64,000 bases of DNA from Nocardia arizonensis (GTDB lineage Bacteria; Actinomycetota; Actinomycetes; Mycobacteriales; Mycobacteriaceae). Numbering within the stretch: position 1 is the stretch's first letter; every line of letters begins with the position of its first letter. The DNA is taken from positions 248,001-312,000 of the forward strand of contig NZ_LGYZ01000081.1 of NCBI RefSeq assembly GCF_001310275.1, read 5' to 3'. The notes beneath the pieces are model-generated. The model had not been told where the DNA came from, did no database searches, and saw only the letters and a list, made by a program, of their open reading frames with translations. The position numbers and the translations under genes are program-made. This document shows, piece after piece, positions 1-9,227 of the stretch.

Positions 1-1372
1 ACTCCTCCTGGTCGGGCAGCACCGGGATCAGCGCGCGCTCGGCCAGCGCGCCGTGGCCGATCTCGCGGCGCTTGGGCGAACCGACGCGGCCGGTCTCACC
101 GGTGGAGTACGGCGGGAAGTTGTAGTGGTGCATGTAGCGCTTGCTGGTCTCGGGACCGAGCGAGTCGACCTGCTGGGCCATCTTCACCATGTCGAGGGTG
201 GTGACACCCAGGATCTGGGTCTCGCCGCGCTCGAACAGCGCCGAACCGTGCGCCCGCGGCACCACGGCGACCTCCGCCGAGAGCGCGCGGATATCGGCGA
301 GCCCGCGCCCGTCGATGCGGAAGCCCTCGGTGAGGATGCGCCTGCGGACCAGCTTCTTGGTGACCGACCGGAAGGCCGCGCCCAATTCCTTTTCGCGACC
401 GGCGAAGTCGTCGCCGAGTCGGGTCAGCACGTCGAGCTTGATCTCATCGATCTTCGCCTCGCGCGCCTGCTTGTCGGCGATGCTCAGCGCCTCGTTCAGC
501 TCGCGCTTCGCGGCGCCATCGACGGCCTCGAACACATCGGCCTCGTAGGGCGGGAACAGCGGGAACTCACCGGTCGGCTTGGCCGCGAGTTCGGCCAGAT
601 CCGCCTGTGCGCGGCAGAGCCGGGCAATGAACGGCTTGGCCGCTTCGAGCCCCTCGGACACCACGGCCTCCGTCGGCGCCTGCGCGCCGTCCGCGACCAG
701 CGCGACGACCTTCTCGGTGGCCTCGGCCTCGACCATCATGATCGCGACATCGCCGGATTCGACGACCCGGCCCGCGACCACCATGTCGAAGACCGCGCCC
801 TCGAGCTGCTCGACGGTCGGAAAAGCGACCCACTGCCCGTCGATCAGCGCGACGCGCACACCGCCCACCGGACCTGAGAACGGCAGACCCGCGATCTGGG
901 TGGAGGCCGAGGCGGCGTTGATGGCGACGACGTCGTAGAGGTCCGCGGGATCCAAGCTGAGCACCGTGACCACGACCTGGATCTCGTTGCGCAGTCCGTC
1001 GACGAAGGACGGGCGCAGCGGCCGGTCGATGAGGCGGCAGGTCAGGATGGCGTCGGTGGAGGGACGGCCCTCGCGGCGGAAGAAGGAGCCCGGGATGCGG
1101 CCCGCGGCGTACATGCGCTCCTCGACGTCCACCGTCAGCGGGAAGAAGTCGAACTGGTCCTTGGGCTGCTTGCCCGCGGTGGTGGCCGACAGCAGCATGG
1201 TCTCGTCGTCCAGGTAGGCCACGACGGCGCCTGCGGCCTGGCGCGCCAGACGTCCGGTCTCGAAACGAACCGTGCGGGTGCCGTAGCTGCCGTTGTCGAT
1301 CAGCGCGACCGACTCGAAGACACCGGGTTCGACCTCGACCGCGGAGGATTTGCGTTCAGTTGTTTCGGTCAT
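1..1372 (-). CDS. pnp: Polynucleotide phosphorylase / guanosine pentaphosphate synthetase, 3' end cut by window
   Basis: 3'-to-5' phosphorolytic exoribonuclease of the RNA degradosome; in actinobacteria (GpsI) also linked to pppGpp synthesis. About 457 N-terminal residues are visible, covering the first RNase PH domain ([20 protein letters not shown] region), the all-helical linker and the start of the second RNase PH domain ([23 protein letters not shown]). The rest, including the KH and S1 RNA-binding domains, lies outside the window. The ATG at 1372 reads [17 protein letters not shown]. It follows rpsO on the same strand, the usual rpsO-pnp order. Confidence 0.95.
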   Translation of the reverse strand, partial: MTETTERKSSAVEVEPGVFESVALIDNGSYGTRTVRFETGRLARQAAGAVVAYLDDETMLLSATTAGKQPKDQFDFFPLTVDVEERMYAAGRIPGSFFRREGRPSTDAILTCRLIDRPLRPSFVDGLRNEIQVVVTVLSLDPADLYDVVAINAASASTQIAGLPFSGPVGGVRVALIDGQWVAFPTVEQLEGAVFDMVVAGRVVESGDVAIMMVEAEATEKVVALVADGAQAPTEAVVSEGLEAAKPFIARLCRAQADLAELAAKPTGEFPLFPPYEADVFEAVDGAAKRELNEALSIADKQAREAKIDEIKLDVLTRLGDDFAGREKELGAAFRSVTKKLVRRRILTEGFRIDGRGLADIRALSAEVAVVPRAHGSALFERGETQILGVTTLDMVKMAQQVDSLGPETSKRYMHHYNFPPYSTGETGRVGSPKRREIGHGALAERALIPVLPDQEE

Positions 1373-1874
1373 TTCTTCTCTCAACCTCTCGTCTCGCCGG
1401 GTCGAGCGCACCGTCCACGGGCGCGACCCGGCTATCGTCGGCCGTACCGGATACGGACGCGCGGCAACCGTCCTGGCTGCGACGCGCACACCCGGCCGAA
1501 ATCCCCTTGGATACGGCGACGCGGAGGCGGTCATCGATCGAAGCCCGTCGGAGTACCGAGGAGCCACTACCGAAGACCGACGCCACGCGGTCGAGTGCGT
1601 ACGGCCGTGTTGTCGTGGACCGGAGATACGCCGAAGAGCAGCGGAAACGCTGCCGCTGTGGCGGTCCACCCCGCATACACGAAAGCCAACGAGGAAGATT
1701 GTACGTCTCCCCGTCCGGCAACCACCCACCCCCATACCACCGTGTGTCGACGGCGCGCAGTGTCGAACCCCCGAAAGAATCCCCCGAAGGCCGCCCCGAC
1801 AACCCCGGCACGGCCCTACTACGGATCCGCCGCCGACCGGAAGCCCGACCGACGACAGACAACCCCGAAAAAGC
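1373..1874. other. rpsO-pnp intergenic region, no gene seen
   Basis: This 502-base spacer upstream of pnp carries only short arginine/proline-rich frames that look like GC-driven shadows. On the minus strand a TACAAT hexamer near 1698 could be a -10 element for a separate pnp promoter, but I see no convincing -35 at 16-18 bases. No long stem-loop stands out. Confidence 0.4.
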
Positions 1875-2144
1875 TTATCGACGCAGCCCGAGCCGCTCGA
1901 TCAGCGAACGGTACCGCTCGATGTCCTTGCTCTGGAGGTACTTCGACAACCGCCGCCGCCGACCGATCAGCGCCAGCAGGCCGTGCCGGGTGTGGTGATC
2001 GTGCTTGTGCACCTTCAGATGCTCGGTCAGATCCGAGATCCGCTTGGACAGCAGCGCGATCTGCGCCTCCGGCGATCCGGTGTCCTTTTCGTGCAGGCCG
2101 TATTCCTTGAGAATCGCCGACTTCTGCTCGGTGGTCAACGCCAT
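1875..2144 (-). CDS. rpsO: 30S ribosomal protein S15
   Basis: Primary 16S rRNA-binding protein of the small subunit that helps organise the central domain. The 89-aa length is the family norm. It reads [16 protein letters not shown] with the conserved [14 protein letters not shown] and [16 protein letters not shown] segments and ends IERLGLRR. The ATG at 2144 is preceded by an AGGAG ribosome-binding site (TAGGAGTGGATGCCGC). Minus strand, downstream of ribF and upstream of pnp. A much longer frame runs upstream but has no similarity there. Confidence 0.97.
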   Translation of the reverse strand: MALTTEQKSAILKEYGLHEKDTGSPEAQIALLSKRISDLTEHLKVHKHDHHTRHGLLALIGRRRRLSKYLQSKDIERYRSLIERLGLRR

Positions 2145-2277
2145 GCGGCATCCACTCCTATTTCTCAGTTCCGCGCTCGAATCTCCGTACCGCCGGAGTG
2201 GGCGCCACCGCGGACCGCAGCAAACCCGAACAGCTACCCTACCGGACCGCGAACGCGGCATCGAAATCGGCCGGATG

Positions 2278-3237
2278 TCAGGCGCCGAGCACCTTGCGGG
2301 CGTTGTCGACGTCATACCCCATCGCCTCGACCAGCGCGTCGAGCGAATCGAATTTCCGCATACCGCGCAGATGTTCCACGAAGTCGACCGCGACGTGCTG
2401 TCCGTAGAGATCGGCCTCGCCGTCGAGCACGTATGCCTCGACGGTGCGCGAGCGGCCGGAGAAGGTGGGATTGGTGCCGACGGAGATGGCGGCCATGGCC
2501 CGGTCGCCGGGGGTGACGGTGCCGATGGTGGGGCCCGGGCCGAGCACGGTGAACCAGCCCGCGTACACCCCGTCGGCGGGAATGGCGGCGTGCATGGGCG
2601 GCGCGACATTGGCGGTGGGGAATCCGAGTTCGCGGCCGCGGCCGTCGCCGTGGACGACGACGCCTTCGACGCGGTGCGGGCGGCCGAGCGCTTCGGCGGC
2701 GGCGGCCATATCGCCCGCGTCCACGCAGGCCCTGATGTAAGTGGAGGAGAACGTGACGGCGTGTTCGCCGACGAGTTTGACCCCGTCGACCTCGAAACCG
2801 AAGCGCAGGCCGAGTTCACGCATGGTCGCCACGGTGCCCGCGGCCTTCTTGCCGAAGGTGAAATTGTCCCCGATGACGACCTCGGCCACGTGCAGGCGTT
2901 CGACCAGCAGGTCGTGGACGTAGCGGGCGGGGGTCAATTTCATGAAGTCCTGGGTGAACGGCATGACGCAGAAGACGTCGACGCCGAGTTCCTCGGCCAA
3001 TTCGGCCCGCCGGGTAAGGGTGGTGAGCTGGGCCGGATGCGAACCGGGCCGGACCACTTCCATGGGGTGGGGATCGAAGGTCATCAGCGCCGCGGGGACA
3101 CCGCGCGCGGCCGCGGACTTCACCGCGCGGCTGATCAACTGCGCGTGGCCGCGATGGACTCCGTCGAATACGCCGATCGTGAGCACACAGCGCCCCCAGT
3201 CCGCGGGCACGTCTTCGAGACTTCGCCATCTCTGCAC
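2278..3237 (-). CDS. ribF: Bifunctional riboflavin kinase / FAD synthetase
   Basis: Phosphorylates riboflavin to FMN and adenylylates FMN to FAD in the cytoplasm. 319 aa. The N-terminal FAD-synthetase (nucleotidyltransferase) domain shows [14 protein letters not shown] and [10 protein letters not shown]; the C-terminal flavokinase domain shows [13 protein letters not shown] and ADGVYAGW. I chose the GTG at 3237 ([15 protein letters not shown]) because homology begins there. The open frame runs upstream to about 4008 over the divergent regulator gene, and that extension is a shadow. Same strand as rpsO and pnp. Confidence 0.95.
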   Translation of the reverse strand: MQRWRSLEDVPADWGRCVLTIGVFDGVHRGHAQLISRAVKSAAARGVPAALMTFDPHPMEVVRPGSHPAQLTTLTRRAELAEELGVDVFCVMPFTQDFMKLTPARYVHDLLVERLHVAEVVIGDNFTFGKKAAGTVATMRELGLRFGFEVDGVKLVGEHAVTFSSTYIRACVDAGDMAAAAEALGRPHRVEGVVVHGDGRGRELGFPTANVAPPMHAAIPADGVYAGWFTVLGPGPTIGTVTPGDRAMAAISVGTNPTFSGRSRTVEAYVLDGEADLYGQHVAVDFVEHLRGMRKFDSLDALVEAMGYDVDNARKVLGA

Positions 3238-3465
3238 TCTCGAAAGCCTAATGGACCCCGCCGCGGCCGGTCCGACCGAAGTCCGTCCGCGAGGGCCCGC
3301 GCGTGCGCGGCGGCGCGATCGCCGGGCACGCGAACGACATTCGGGCGGACCGGATGTCACGCATTGTTCCATCGCCCGCGACCGCACGGTGCCCGCCGTT
3401 CGCCGCGCGCGGTGGCTGGAGCGTCGCAGTGTGTGAAATCTCCGACGAGTGCATAAGCTCGGTAT

Positions 3466-4218
3466 GTGCCTGGTAAACGAGATATCGCCACCCGACGCGA
3501 GCTGGCAGGCCGATCGGCGGGTGAGGTGTCCGGCGCCGACACCGCGACGGTGGCGCCGGAGCTGACCTCGGTCGCCCAGGACTATCTGAAAGTGATATGG
3601 ACCGCGCGGGAGTGGTCGCAGGAGAAGGTGTCGACGAAGTTGCTCGCCGAACGGATCGGGGTTTCGGCCTCGACGGTGTCGGAAGCGGTGCGCAAACTGG
3701 CCGATCAGGGTCTGGTCGAGCACGCCCGCTACGGCTCCATCACGCTCACCGAACACGGCAGGCGCGCCGCGATCGCCATGGTGCGCAGGCACCGGCTGCT
3801 CGAGACGTTCCTGGTGAACGAACTCGGCTACGGCTGGGACGAGGTGCACGACGAGGCCGAGGTGCTCGAGCACGCGGTCTCGGATCTGCTCATGGCGCGT
3901 ATCGACGCCAAACTCGGCTATCCCGACCGTGATCCGCACGGCGACCCCATTCCGTCGGTGGACGGCGCGGTACCGACCCCGCCCGCCCGACGGCTCAGCG
4001 ATTTCCACGCGGGTGAATCGGGCCGGGTGGCGCGAATCTCGGATTCGGATCCGGCGATGCTGCGCTATTTCGACTCGGTGGGCATAGCGCTGGACACCGC
4101 GATCAGCGTGGTGGAACGACGGGATTTCGCGGGCACCATCGCGATTCGCATCGGTGCGGGCGAAACGCCGACCGATCTCGGCCGTCCCGCCGCGGAAGCC
4201 ATCTGGCTCACACTGTGA
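3466..4218 (+). CDS. sirR: DtxR/MntR-family metal-dependent transcriptional repressor (SirR type)
   Basis: Predicted Mn/Fe-sensing repressor. 250 aa: an N-terminal winged helix (about residues 25-95; VSTKLLAERIGVSASTVSEA recognition region), then the metal-binding/dimer region (WDEVHDEAEVLEHAVSDLLM, with Glu/His ligands), then an SH3/FeoA-like tail (RLSDFHAGESGRVARISDSD). GTG start at 3466. Transcribed divergently from ribF across about 230 bases, as Rv2788 is next to ribF in M. tuberculosis. Which metal it senses, and its targets, cannot be read from sequence. Confidence 0.85.
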   Translation: MPGKRDIATRRELAGRSAGEVSGADTATVAPELTSVAQDYLKVIWTAREWSQEKVSTKLLAERIGVSASTVSEAVRKLADQGLVEHARYGSITLTEHGRRAAIAMVRRHRLLETFLVNELGYGWDEVHDEAEVLEHAVSDLLMARIDAKLGYPDRDPHGDPIPSVDGAVPTPPARRLSDFHAGESGRVARISDSDPAMLRYFDSVGIALDTAISVVERRDFAGTIAIRIGAGETPTDLGRPAAEAIWLTL

Positions 4219-4297
4219 CCGGCGCCCACTTCATGCCATCACCCACCGCCGCGCGGCGTCAACCGTGCGGATTTCGCTGCCGCGGTATGGATTCGGA

Positions 4298-5224
4298 TCA
4301 GTCGACCAGGCCGCGTGGCCGGACCACGAAGACGGGTGCGGCACGGCGGCCCTTCTCCTCGAGCAGGGCGATGGCGGTGCCATCGGCGGTGACCGCCGCG
4401 TAGACGCCAGCCATGCCGACGGGTTCGAGCCACCGTCCGTCCCGGAGGGATTCGGCCTCTTCGGCGGTGACGACGCGGGGTGCGAAGGTCGCGGCAATGG
4501 CGGCATCCATGTCCAGACTCAGCCGCGGCGCATCGGTTTCGGCGGCCCGTGCCAATTCGTCGAGGGTGCGCGCGTGTTCGAGGGTGAACGGTCCCACGCG
4601 CGTACGGCGCAGCGCGGTGAGATGTCCGCCGACGCCGAGCGCGGCGCCCAGATCGCGGGCCAGTGCGCGGATATAGGTGCCGGAGGAACAGTCGACGGCC
4701 ACGTCGAGGTCGACGAAGCCGCCCGCGACATCGCGACGGGCCAGCACGTCGAATCGCGATACGGTGACCGGCCGTGCGGCCAGTTCGACCACCTCACCCG
4801 CCCGGTGGCGGGCGTAGGCGCGTTCACCGTCGACCTTGATGGCGCTCACCGTCGCGGGGACCTGCGCGATATCCCCGGTGAGTTCGGCCACACCCGCGGC
4901 CACGGCCTCGTCGGTCACATGCGCGGCCGGTGTGGTGGCGAGTATCTCGCCCTCGGCGTCGTCGGTGGTCGTGGCCTGACCGAGCCGAATGGTGGCGGTA
5001 TAGGACTTGGTGGTGAGAATGAGCAGGCCCAGCAGTTTGGTCGCGCGTTCCACCCCGAGCACCAAGACGCCGGTGGCCATCGGGTCCAGCGTGCCCGCGT
5101 GTCCGACCTTCTTGGTGCGCAGCAGTTTCCGTGCCCGCGCGACCACGTCGTGACTGGTCCGGCCGCTGTCCTTGTCGACGACGAGCAGACCGCCGAGCAG
5201 GTCGCGGGTGGCCCGGTCCGCCAT
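4298..5224 (-). CDS. truB: tRNA pseudouridine(55) synthase
   Basis: Makes pseudouridine 55 in the T-psi-C arm of tRNAs. 308 aa. Motifs: [17 protein letters not shown] at the N-terminus and [18 protein letters not shown] carrying the catalytic Asp, then [20 protein letters not shown]. The ATG at 5224 overlaps the pptT stop codon as TGATG, indicating translational coupling. A longer in-frame extension to 5509 lies inside pptT and is not real. Confidence 0.95.
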   Translation of the reverse strand: MADRATRDLLGGLLVVDKDSGRTSHDVVARARKLLRTKKVGHAGTLDPMATGVLVLGVERATKLLGLLILTTKSYTATIRLGQATTTDDAEGEILATTPAAHVTDEAVAAGVAELTGDIAQVPATVSAIKVDGERAYARHRAGEVVELAARPVTVSRFDVLARRDVAGGFVDLDVAVDCSSGTYIRALARDLGAALGVGGHLTALRRTRVGPFTLEHARTLDELARAAETDAPRLSLDMDAAIAATFAPRVVTAEEAESLRDGRWLEPVGMAGVYAAVTADGTAIALLEEKGRRAAPVFVVRPRGLVD

Positions 5225-5889
5225 CAGCAGTGCACGATCGCGGTCAGGATCAGCCCCTCGGCGATCATCCAACGGCCATCGAAACCGGTCAGCGGCACAC
5301 CTCCGTCGGTGGTCTGCCCCGGCACAAGCAGGTCGCTGCGGAAGGTGCCCGACCCGCCGTCGGTGTGCTCGTCGACGGTGAAGGTGATGTGCGCCTCCTC
5401 GAAGCCGAGCCAGCGCAGGGTCAGCGGGAACCACGCCTTGTAGGTGGCCTCCTTGGCGCAGAACAGCAGACGGTCCAGGTGCAGATCGGAGGACACGGTG
5501 CGCAGCCACTCGCGCTCCGGCGGCAGGCTCACCGAATCGAGCACACCCTCGGGCAGTCGTTCGTGCGGTTCGGCATCGATACCGACCGAACGGAACCGGA
5601 GCTTGTGCGCCAGCGCCGCCGCACGGTAGCCGTCGCAGTGGGTGAGACTGCCGACGACGCCGCGCGGGAACAACGGCATTCCGCGTTCGCCCTTGCCGAT
5701 CGCGACCTCGGGTTCACCCAGTTCGGCCAGTGCCCGGCGCGCGCAGTGGCGTGCGCCGATGAAATCGCGGCGGCGCTTCTCGACCGACTTGGCGATGAGA
5801 TGCTCCTCGGCCGGATGCGGGGTCAGATCCTGTGGGTACGCCAGCAGTTCGGCCGAGGCGACCCCGCTGGGCAGAATGTTCTCGATCAT
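5224..5889 (-). CDS. pptT: 4'-phosphopantetheinyl transferase PptT (Sfp type)
   Basis: Transfers 4'-phosphopantetheine from CoA to carrier proteins of polyketide, mycolate and siderophore synthases. 221 aa. Sfp-type motifs: [16 protein letters not shown] (Mg-binding Asp/Glu), [20 protein letters not shown] (catalytic KEAxYKAW) and [20 protein letters not shown] at 5889; the stop overlaps truB. It sits directly downstream of pptH, the same arrangement as Rv2794c/Rv2795c. Confidence 0.93.
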   Translation of the reverse strand: MIENILPSGVASAELLAYPQDLTPHPAEEHLIAKSVEKRRRDFIGARHCARRALAELGEPEVAIGKGERGMPLFPRGVVGSLTHCDGYRAAALAHKLRFRSVGIDAEPHERLPEGVLDSVSLPPEREWLRTVSSDLHLDRLLFCAKEATYKAWFPLTLRWLGFEEAHITFTVDEHTDGGSGTFRSDLLVPGQTTDGGVPLTGFDGRWMIAEGLILTAIVHC

Positions 5890-6025
5890 CGCCCCCGAGC
5901 CTAGTGGAGCGCCTCGCCCGCGCCGGCGGCGCCGTGAGCACGTTCGCCTGATCAGCGACCGCGCTCGACCCAGACCATCGGTACCGAGCCCCAGGCGCAC
6001 GCCGGAGACGAGGACATGGGCGCGG

Positions 6026-6985
6026 TCAGACGCCGCGGCGGCGTTGCGCCTTCTCGCGCATCTGCGCGGAGGCGGCCTCCATTTCGGGGGTCACCTTGAA
6101 GTGGCCGCCCCACTTGTTGAGGGCGCCGGGCGGATAGGAGGGGGTCGGCAGGATCTGACGCAGCAGATTGTCGGGCAGGCCCCGGCGCTGCCATTCGCGC
6201 GGATAGCCGAGCGACACCTCCTCGAAGCGAACGCCGTCGTAGTAGGAGGTGCGCGGAATGTGCAGGTGGCCGTATACCGAGCACACCACGTTGTAGCGGG
6301 TGTGCCAGTCGGCGGTGAGCGTGGTGCCGCACCACAGCGCGAACTCCGGGTACCACAGCACCTCCGTCGGTTCGCGTACCAGCGGGAAGTGGTTGATGAG
6401 CACGACCGGCGCGTTCGCGGGCAGCGCGTCGAGCCGCCGCAGGGTGGACCGCACCCGGGCGTGGCACCACGCGTCGCGGGACAGATAGGGTTCCGACGAG
6501 AGCATGAACTCGTCGGTCGCCACCACGTTGCGTTCCCGGGCGATGTCGAGCCCCTCCGCCTTGGTGGCGGCGCCCTCGGGCAGGAACGAATAGTCGTAGA
6601 GCAGGAACATCGGCGCCAGCGTCACGCCGGTGCCGAATTCCTCGGCGCCCGCGCCGGTCCACACCGGGAACGGGTCCTCAGGTGTCAGCACATCGAGGTC
6701 ACGGCACATGGCGACCAGGTATTCGTAGCGGGCGGCGCCGTGCATCTGCACCGGATCCTTCGGCGTCGTCCACAGTTCGTGGTTGCCCGGCACCCAGATC
6801 ACCTTGGCGAACCGGCTCCGAAGCAGCTCGAGTGCCCAGCGGACGTCCTCGGCCTTCTCTCCCACGTCACCGGCCACGATCAGCCAATCCTCCGGCGAAT
6901 CCGCGCGGATCTGTTCCACGACCGGCCGATTCCCCTGGTGCCCGACATGGATGTCGCTCACCGCCATCAACTTGGGTATCACCAC
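6026..6985 (-). CDS. pptH: Metallophosphoesterase, phosphopantetheinyl hydrolase PptH family
   Basis: Calcineurin-like phosphoesterase. Its M. tuberculosis counterpart (Rv2795c) removes the phosphopantetheine that PptT adds. 319 aa from the GTG at 6985. Metal-binding motifs in order: AVSDIHVGH, IVAGDVGEKAEDV, WVPGNHELW, VVLINHFPL and SVYGHLHIPR. The start is uncertain. GTGs at 6991, 6985 and 6982 and an ATG at 6967 are all in frame; AAGG lies about 6 bases before 6985. It would be transcribed just ahead of pptT. Confidence 0.88.
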   Translation of the reverse strand: MVIPKLMAVSDIHVGHQGNRPVVEQIRADSPEDWLIVAGDVGEKAEDVRWALELLRSRFAKVIWVPGNHELWTTPKDPVQMHGAARYEYLVAMCRDLDVLTPEDPFPVWTGAGAEEFGTGVTLAPMFLLYDYSFLPEGAATKAEGLDIARERNVVATDEFMLSSEPYLSRDAWCHARVRSTLRRLDALPANAPVVLINHFPLVREPTEVLWYPEFALWCGTTLTADWHTRYNVVCSVYGHLHIPRTSYYDGVRFEEVSLGYPREWQRRGLPDNLLRQILPTPSYPPGALNKWGGHFKVTPEMEAASAQMREKAQRRRGV

Positions 6986-7053
6986 ACCCACCTTGTCATA
7001 CGCCGGCGGCGTGGTCCGATCGGCGGCGCGCCGACGAGCCGTCCCACGGGTGG

Positions 7054-9219
7054 TCAACTCGTCCAGCGCATGCGGGCGGTGGCCGCGAATCCCGGGGCGA
7101 CGACCAGCGATCCGTTCGGTTCGCGACGGCAGGAGGCGACGGCGATATGGCACGGCCGTGGCAGTTCGGGCGGGATCTTCACCCCGCCGTCGATCTCGTA
7201 GCGCGTATTGGTGATCTTCCACGTGCGCGCCGCCGGATCCCGCGGACTCGTCGGCGGGGCGTCCGGCCTCACGACCACGTAGACCTCGGTGACACCCGCG
7301 GGCCAGGTGAAGATCAGCAGACCGTCGTGTTCGGCGACTCCGCCGACACCGGGAATGCCGCCCGGATTCGGCTCGTCGCCGGGTTCGGCGTATTCCCGCG
7401 CCGCACCGGACGATACGGCCGCCGATTCGGCGGGAACGGCGCTGTGCGCGTCCGAACGGATGACATCCGAATATCGTCCGGCGCTCGCCGCCGCCACCGC
7501 GTACACCGGCAGCGGACCCGCGGGGGCGCCGCCGTCCTCGAGTTCGGTGGTCCTGGTACGGCCGACGACCCGCCACGAACCATCCGGCTGCAACCGGGTG
7601 ACACGGTAGTCGACATTCTCGGTGGGCGAGGCGGACCAGGTGATCTGCACCGAGCCGTTCGGCATTCGGCTCACCTCGACCCGCCCCGGCGCATCGACCG
7701 GTGTGACGGCCAGCGCTGCCGCGGCGCCCTGATGATCGGCGCAGACCTGTTGGGCGGCGAGTAGTGCGCGGACGCGGTCGGTGGCCGGTCCCGCCTGCGC
7801 GGCGGCGACCAATCGGTCGGCCTCGGCGATGGCGCGCGCCGCCTCGGCGCGGAGCTCGTCGAGACCGACGGCCTGCCCGGTCGGCGGCGGCACGTCGCCG
7901 GCGGCGCGGCGCAGGTGCTCCACATGTTCGAGCACCTCGACGTATCGCTTCGCACCCCGCGCCGCGCCGATATTGCGCCACCGCACAGCGGCCTCGGCGA
8001 GCACCCGCTCGATTTCGTCGGCGACCGAGCGAATGGGGGTTGCGCCCGTGCCGTTGTCGAGTTGGCGCGCCTCGGCGACCTGCCGGGCGGCCTCCTGCGG
8101 CCTGCCGCCGCGCAGCGCGGCTCGGGCGGCCTTCAACGGCTCCTCCCACAGCCGTCCTCCGTCCCGCGGCGACACGGGTGCGGTGCGCGACCCCACCGTC
8201 TGCGGAGTGCGTGGCGCGGCCCCGGTGTGCCGGGACGGCATATCGGGCGCGCTCTCCACGCGCGCGCCGAGTTCGGTGGCGAGATCGGTGAGCACCCGGA
8301 CGGCGCGGTCCCGGTCGAGGCCGAGGTCGATGGCCTCATCGAGCAGATAGCGATAGTCCTCGCCGACGAGCTGATCCTCGACCAGCACCGCGGCGCGCAC
8401 CTTCGGGCGCAGTTCGGCGGTGACGTCCTCGATCACCGCGCGCACGTATTCGTCGACCTCCGGGCCGCCGGAGACGAGCAGATCCTGTACGTGGGTGAGC
8501 AACTCGTCCAATACCACGCGGACCCGGCCCGGCGGGAGTTCGCGGGCACGGGCGCGCAGGGCCTCGGCGCGCAACCGGATCTCCTCGGTATGCGTCGCGT
8601 CGGCCGGGTCGAGGCCGAGTAGGCCGAACAGGGTGGGGGCGGGCGGACCGTCGAGCAGCCGATCCCATTCCGCGAGCAGCTGTCTGATCTGCAGACGGCG
8701 CTGCGCGGTCAGGGTCGCGGCCGCCGGGCCCGGCTGCTCCTCCAGCACGCGGTACCTGCGCAGGCGGGCACCTACCTCGGCCGCGGAGAGCCCGCCCATG
8801 GCGCCGATCTCCTCGAGCCCCGCCACCTTGGTTGCGGGCACGCCGCCGTGGCGCTGCACCAATCGGGAGATGGCGATATCGAGCATTTCGTAGCGTTCGG
8901 CGTCACGCTGTTCGCGCACCTGCCGCACCCGCATGGCCTCTGCCCGGCGCGAACTCGCCACCAGCAACATCTCACTGCGGCGGGAGTGGTCATCGACCAG
9001 CAATCCGACCAGCACCCGGTACTTCGGATGGTCGCGCTGGCGCTGCCAGAACCCCCACACCTCCCGCACGCGCTCGGACACCTCGGCGTCGCTGAGGGAT
9101 TCGGCCTCTTCCAGCGGAATGTCGTAGAGCTCGAACGGATCCGACTGTTCGATGCCACCGCGGCGTTCGACGGCGGCCAGCACCCGCTTGCGATAGTCGT
9201 TCGGATCGAAGACCTGCAT
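7054..9219 (-). CDS. Large Hsp70-partner protein with fibronectin-III-type C-terminus and degenerate J-like N-terminus
   Basis: 721 aa, soluble, no signal peptide or membrane segment. Residues about 26-67 resemble a J-domain outline: DPFELYDIP (helix I plus turn), a helix AEVSERVREVWGFWQRQ, then DHPKY where J-proteins have HPD. Residues about 70-480 are charged and alpha-helical. Around 490-570 is a fibronectin-III-like unit (RVEVSRMPNGSVQITWSA, VDYRVTRL), and a second beta-rich unit ends the protein. It starts 8 bases after the Hsp70-like gene on the same strand, so the two are surely co-expressed. A co-chaperone or substrate adaptor role is inference. Confidence 0.75.
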   Translation of the reverse strand: MQVFDPNDYRKRVLAAVERRGGIEQSDPFELYDIPLEEAESLSDAEVSERVREVWGFWQRQRDHPKYRVLVGLLVDDHSRRSEMLLVASSRRAEAMRVRQVREQRDAERYEMLDIAISRLVQRHGGVPATKVAGLEEIGAMGGLSAAEVGARLRRYRVLEEQPGPAAATLTAQRRLQIRQLLAEWDRLLDGPPAPTLFGLLGLDPADATHTEEIRLRAEALRARARELPPGRVRVVLDELLTHVQDLLVSGGPEVDEYVRAVIEDVTAELRPKVRAAVLVEDQLVGEDYRYLLDEAIDLGLDRDRAVRVLTDLATELGARVESAPDMPSRHTGAAPRTPQTVGSRTAPVSPRDGGRLWEEPLKAARAALRGGRPQEAARQVAEARQLDNGTGATPIRSVADEIERVLAEAAVRWRNIGAARGAKRYVEVLEHVEHLRRAAGDVPPPTGQAVGLDELRAEAARAIAEADRLVAAAQAGPATDRVRALLAAQQVCADHQGAAAALAVTPVDAPGRVEVSRMPNGSVQITWSASPTENVDYRVTRLQPDGSWRVVGRTRTTELEDGGAPAGPLPVYAVAAASAGRYSDVIRSDAHSAVPAESAAVSSGAAREYAEPGDEPNPGGIPGVGGVAEHDGLLIFTWPAGVTEVYVVVRPDAPPTSPRDPAARTWKITNTRYEIDGGVKIPPELPRPCHIAVASCRREPNGSLVVAPGFAATARMRWTS

Positions 9220-9227
9220 GCCGACCG

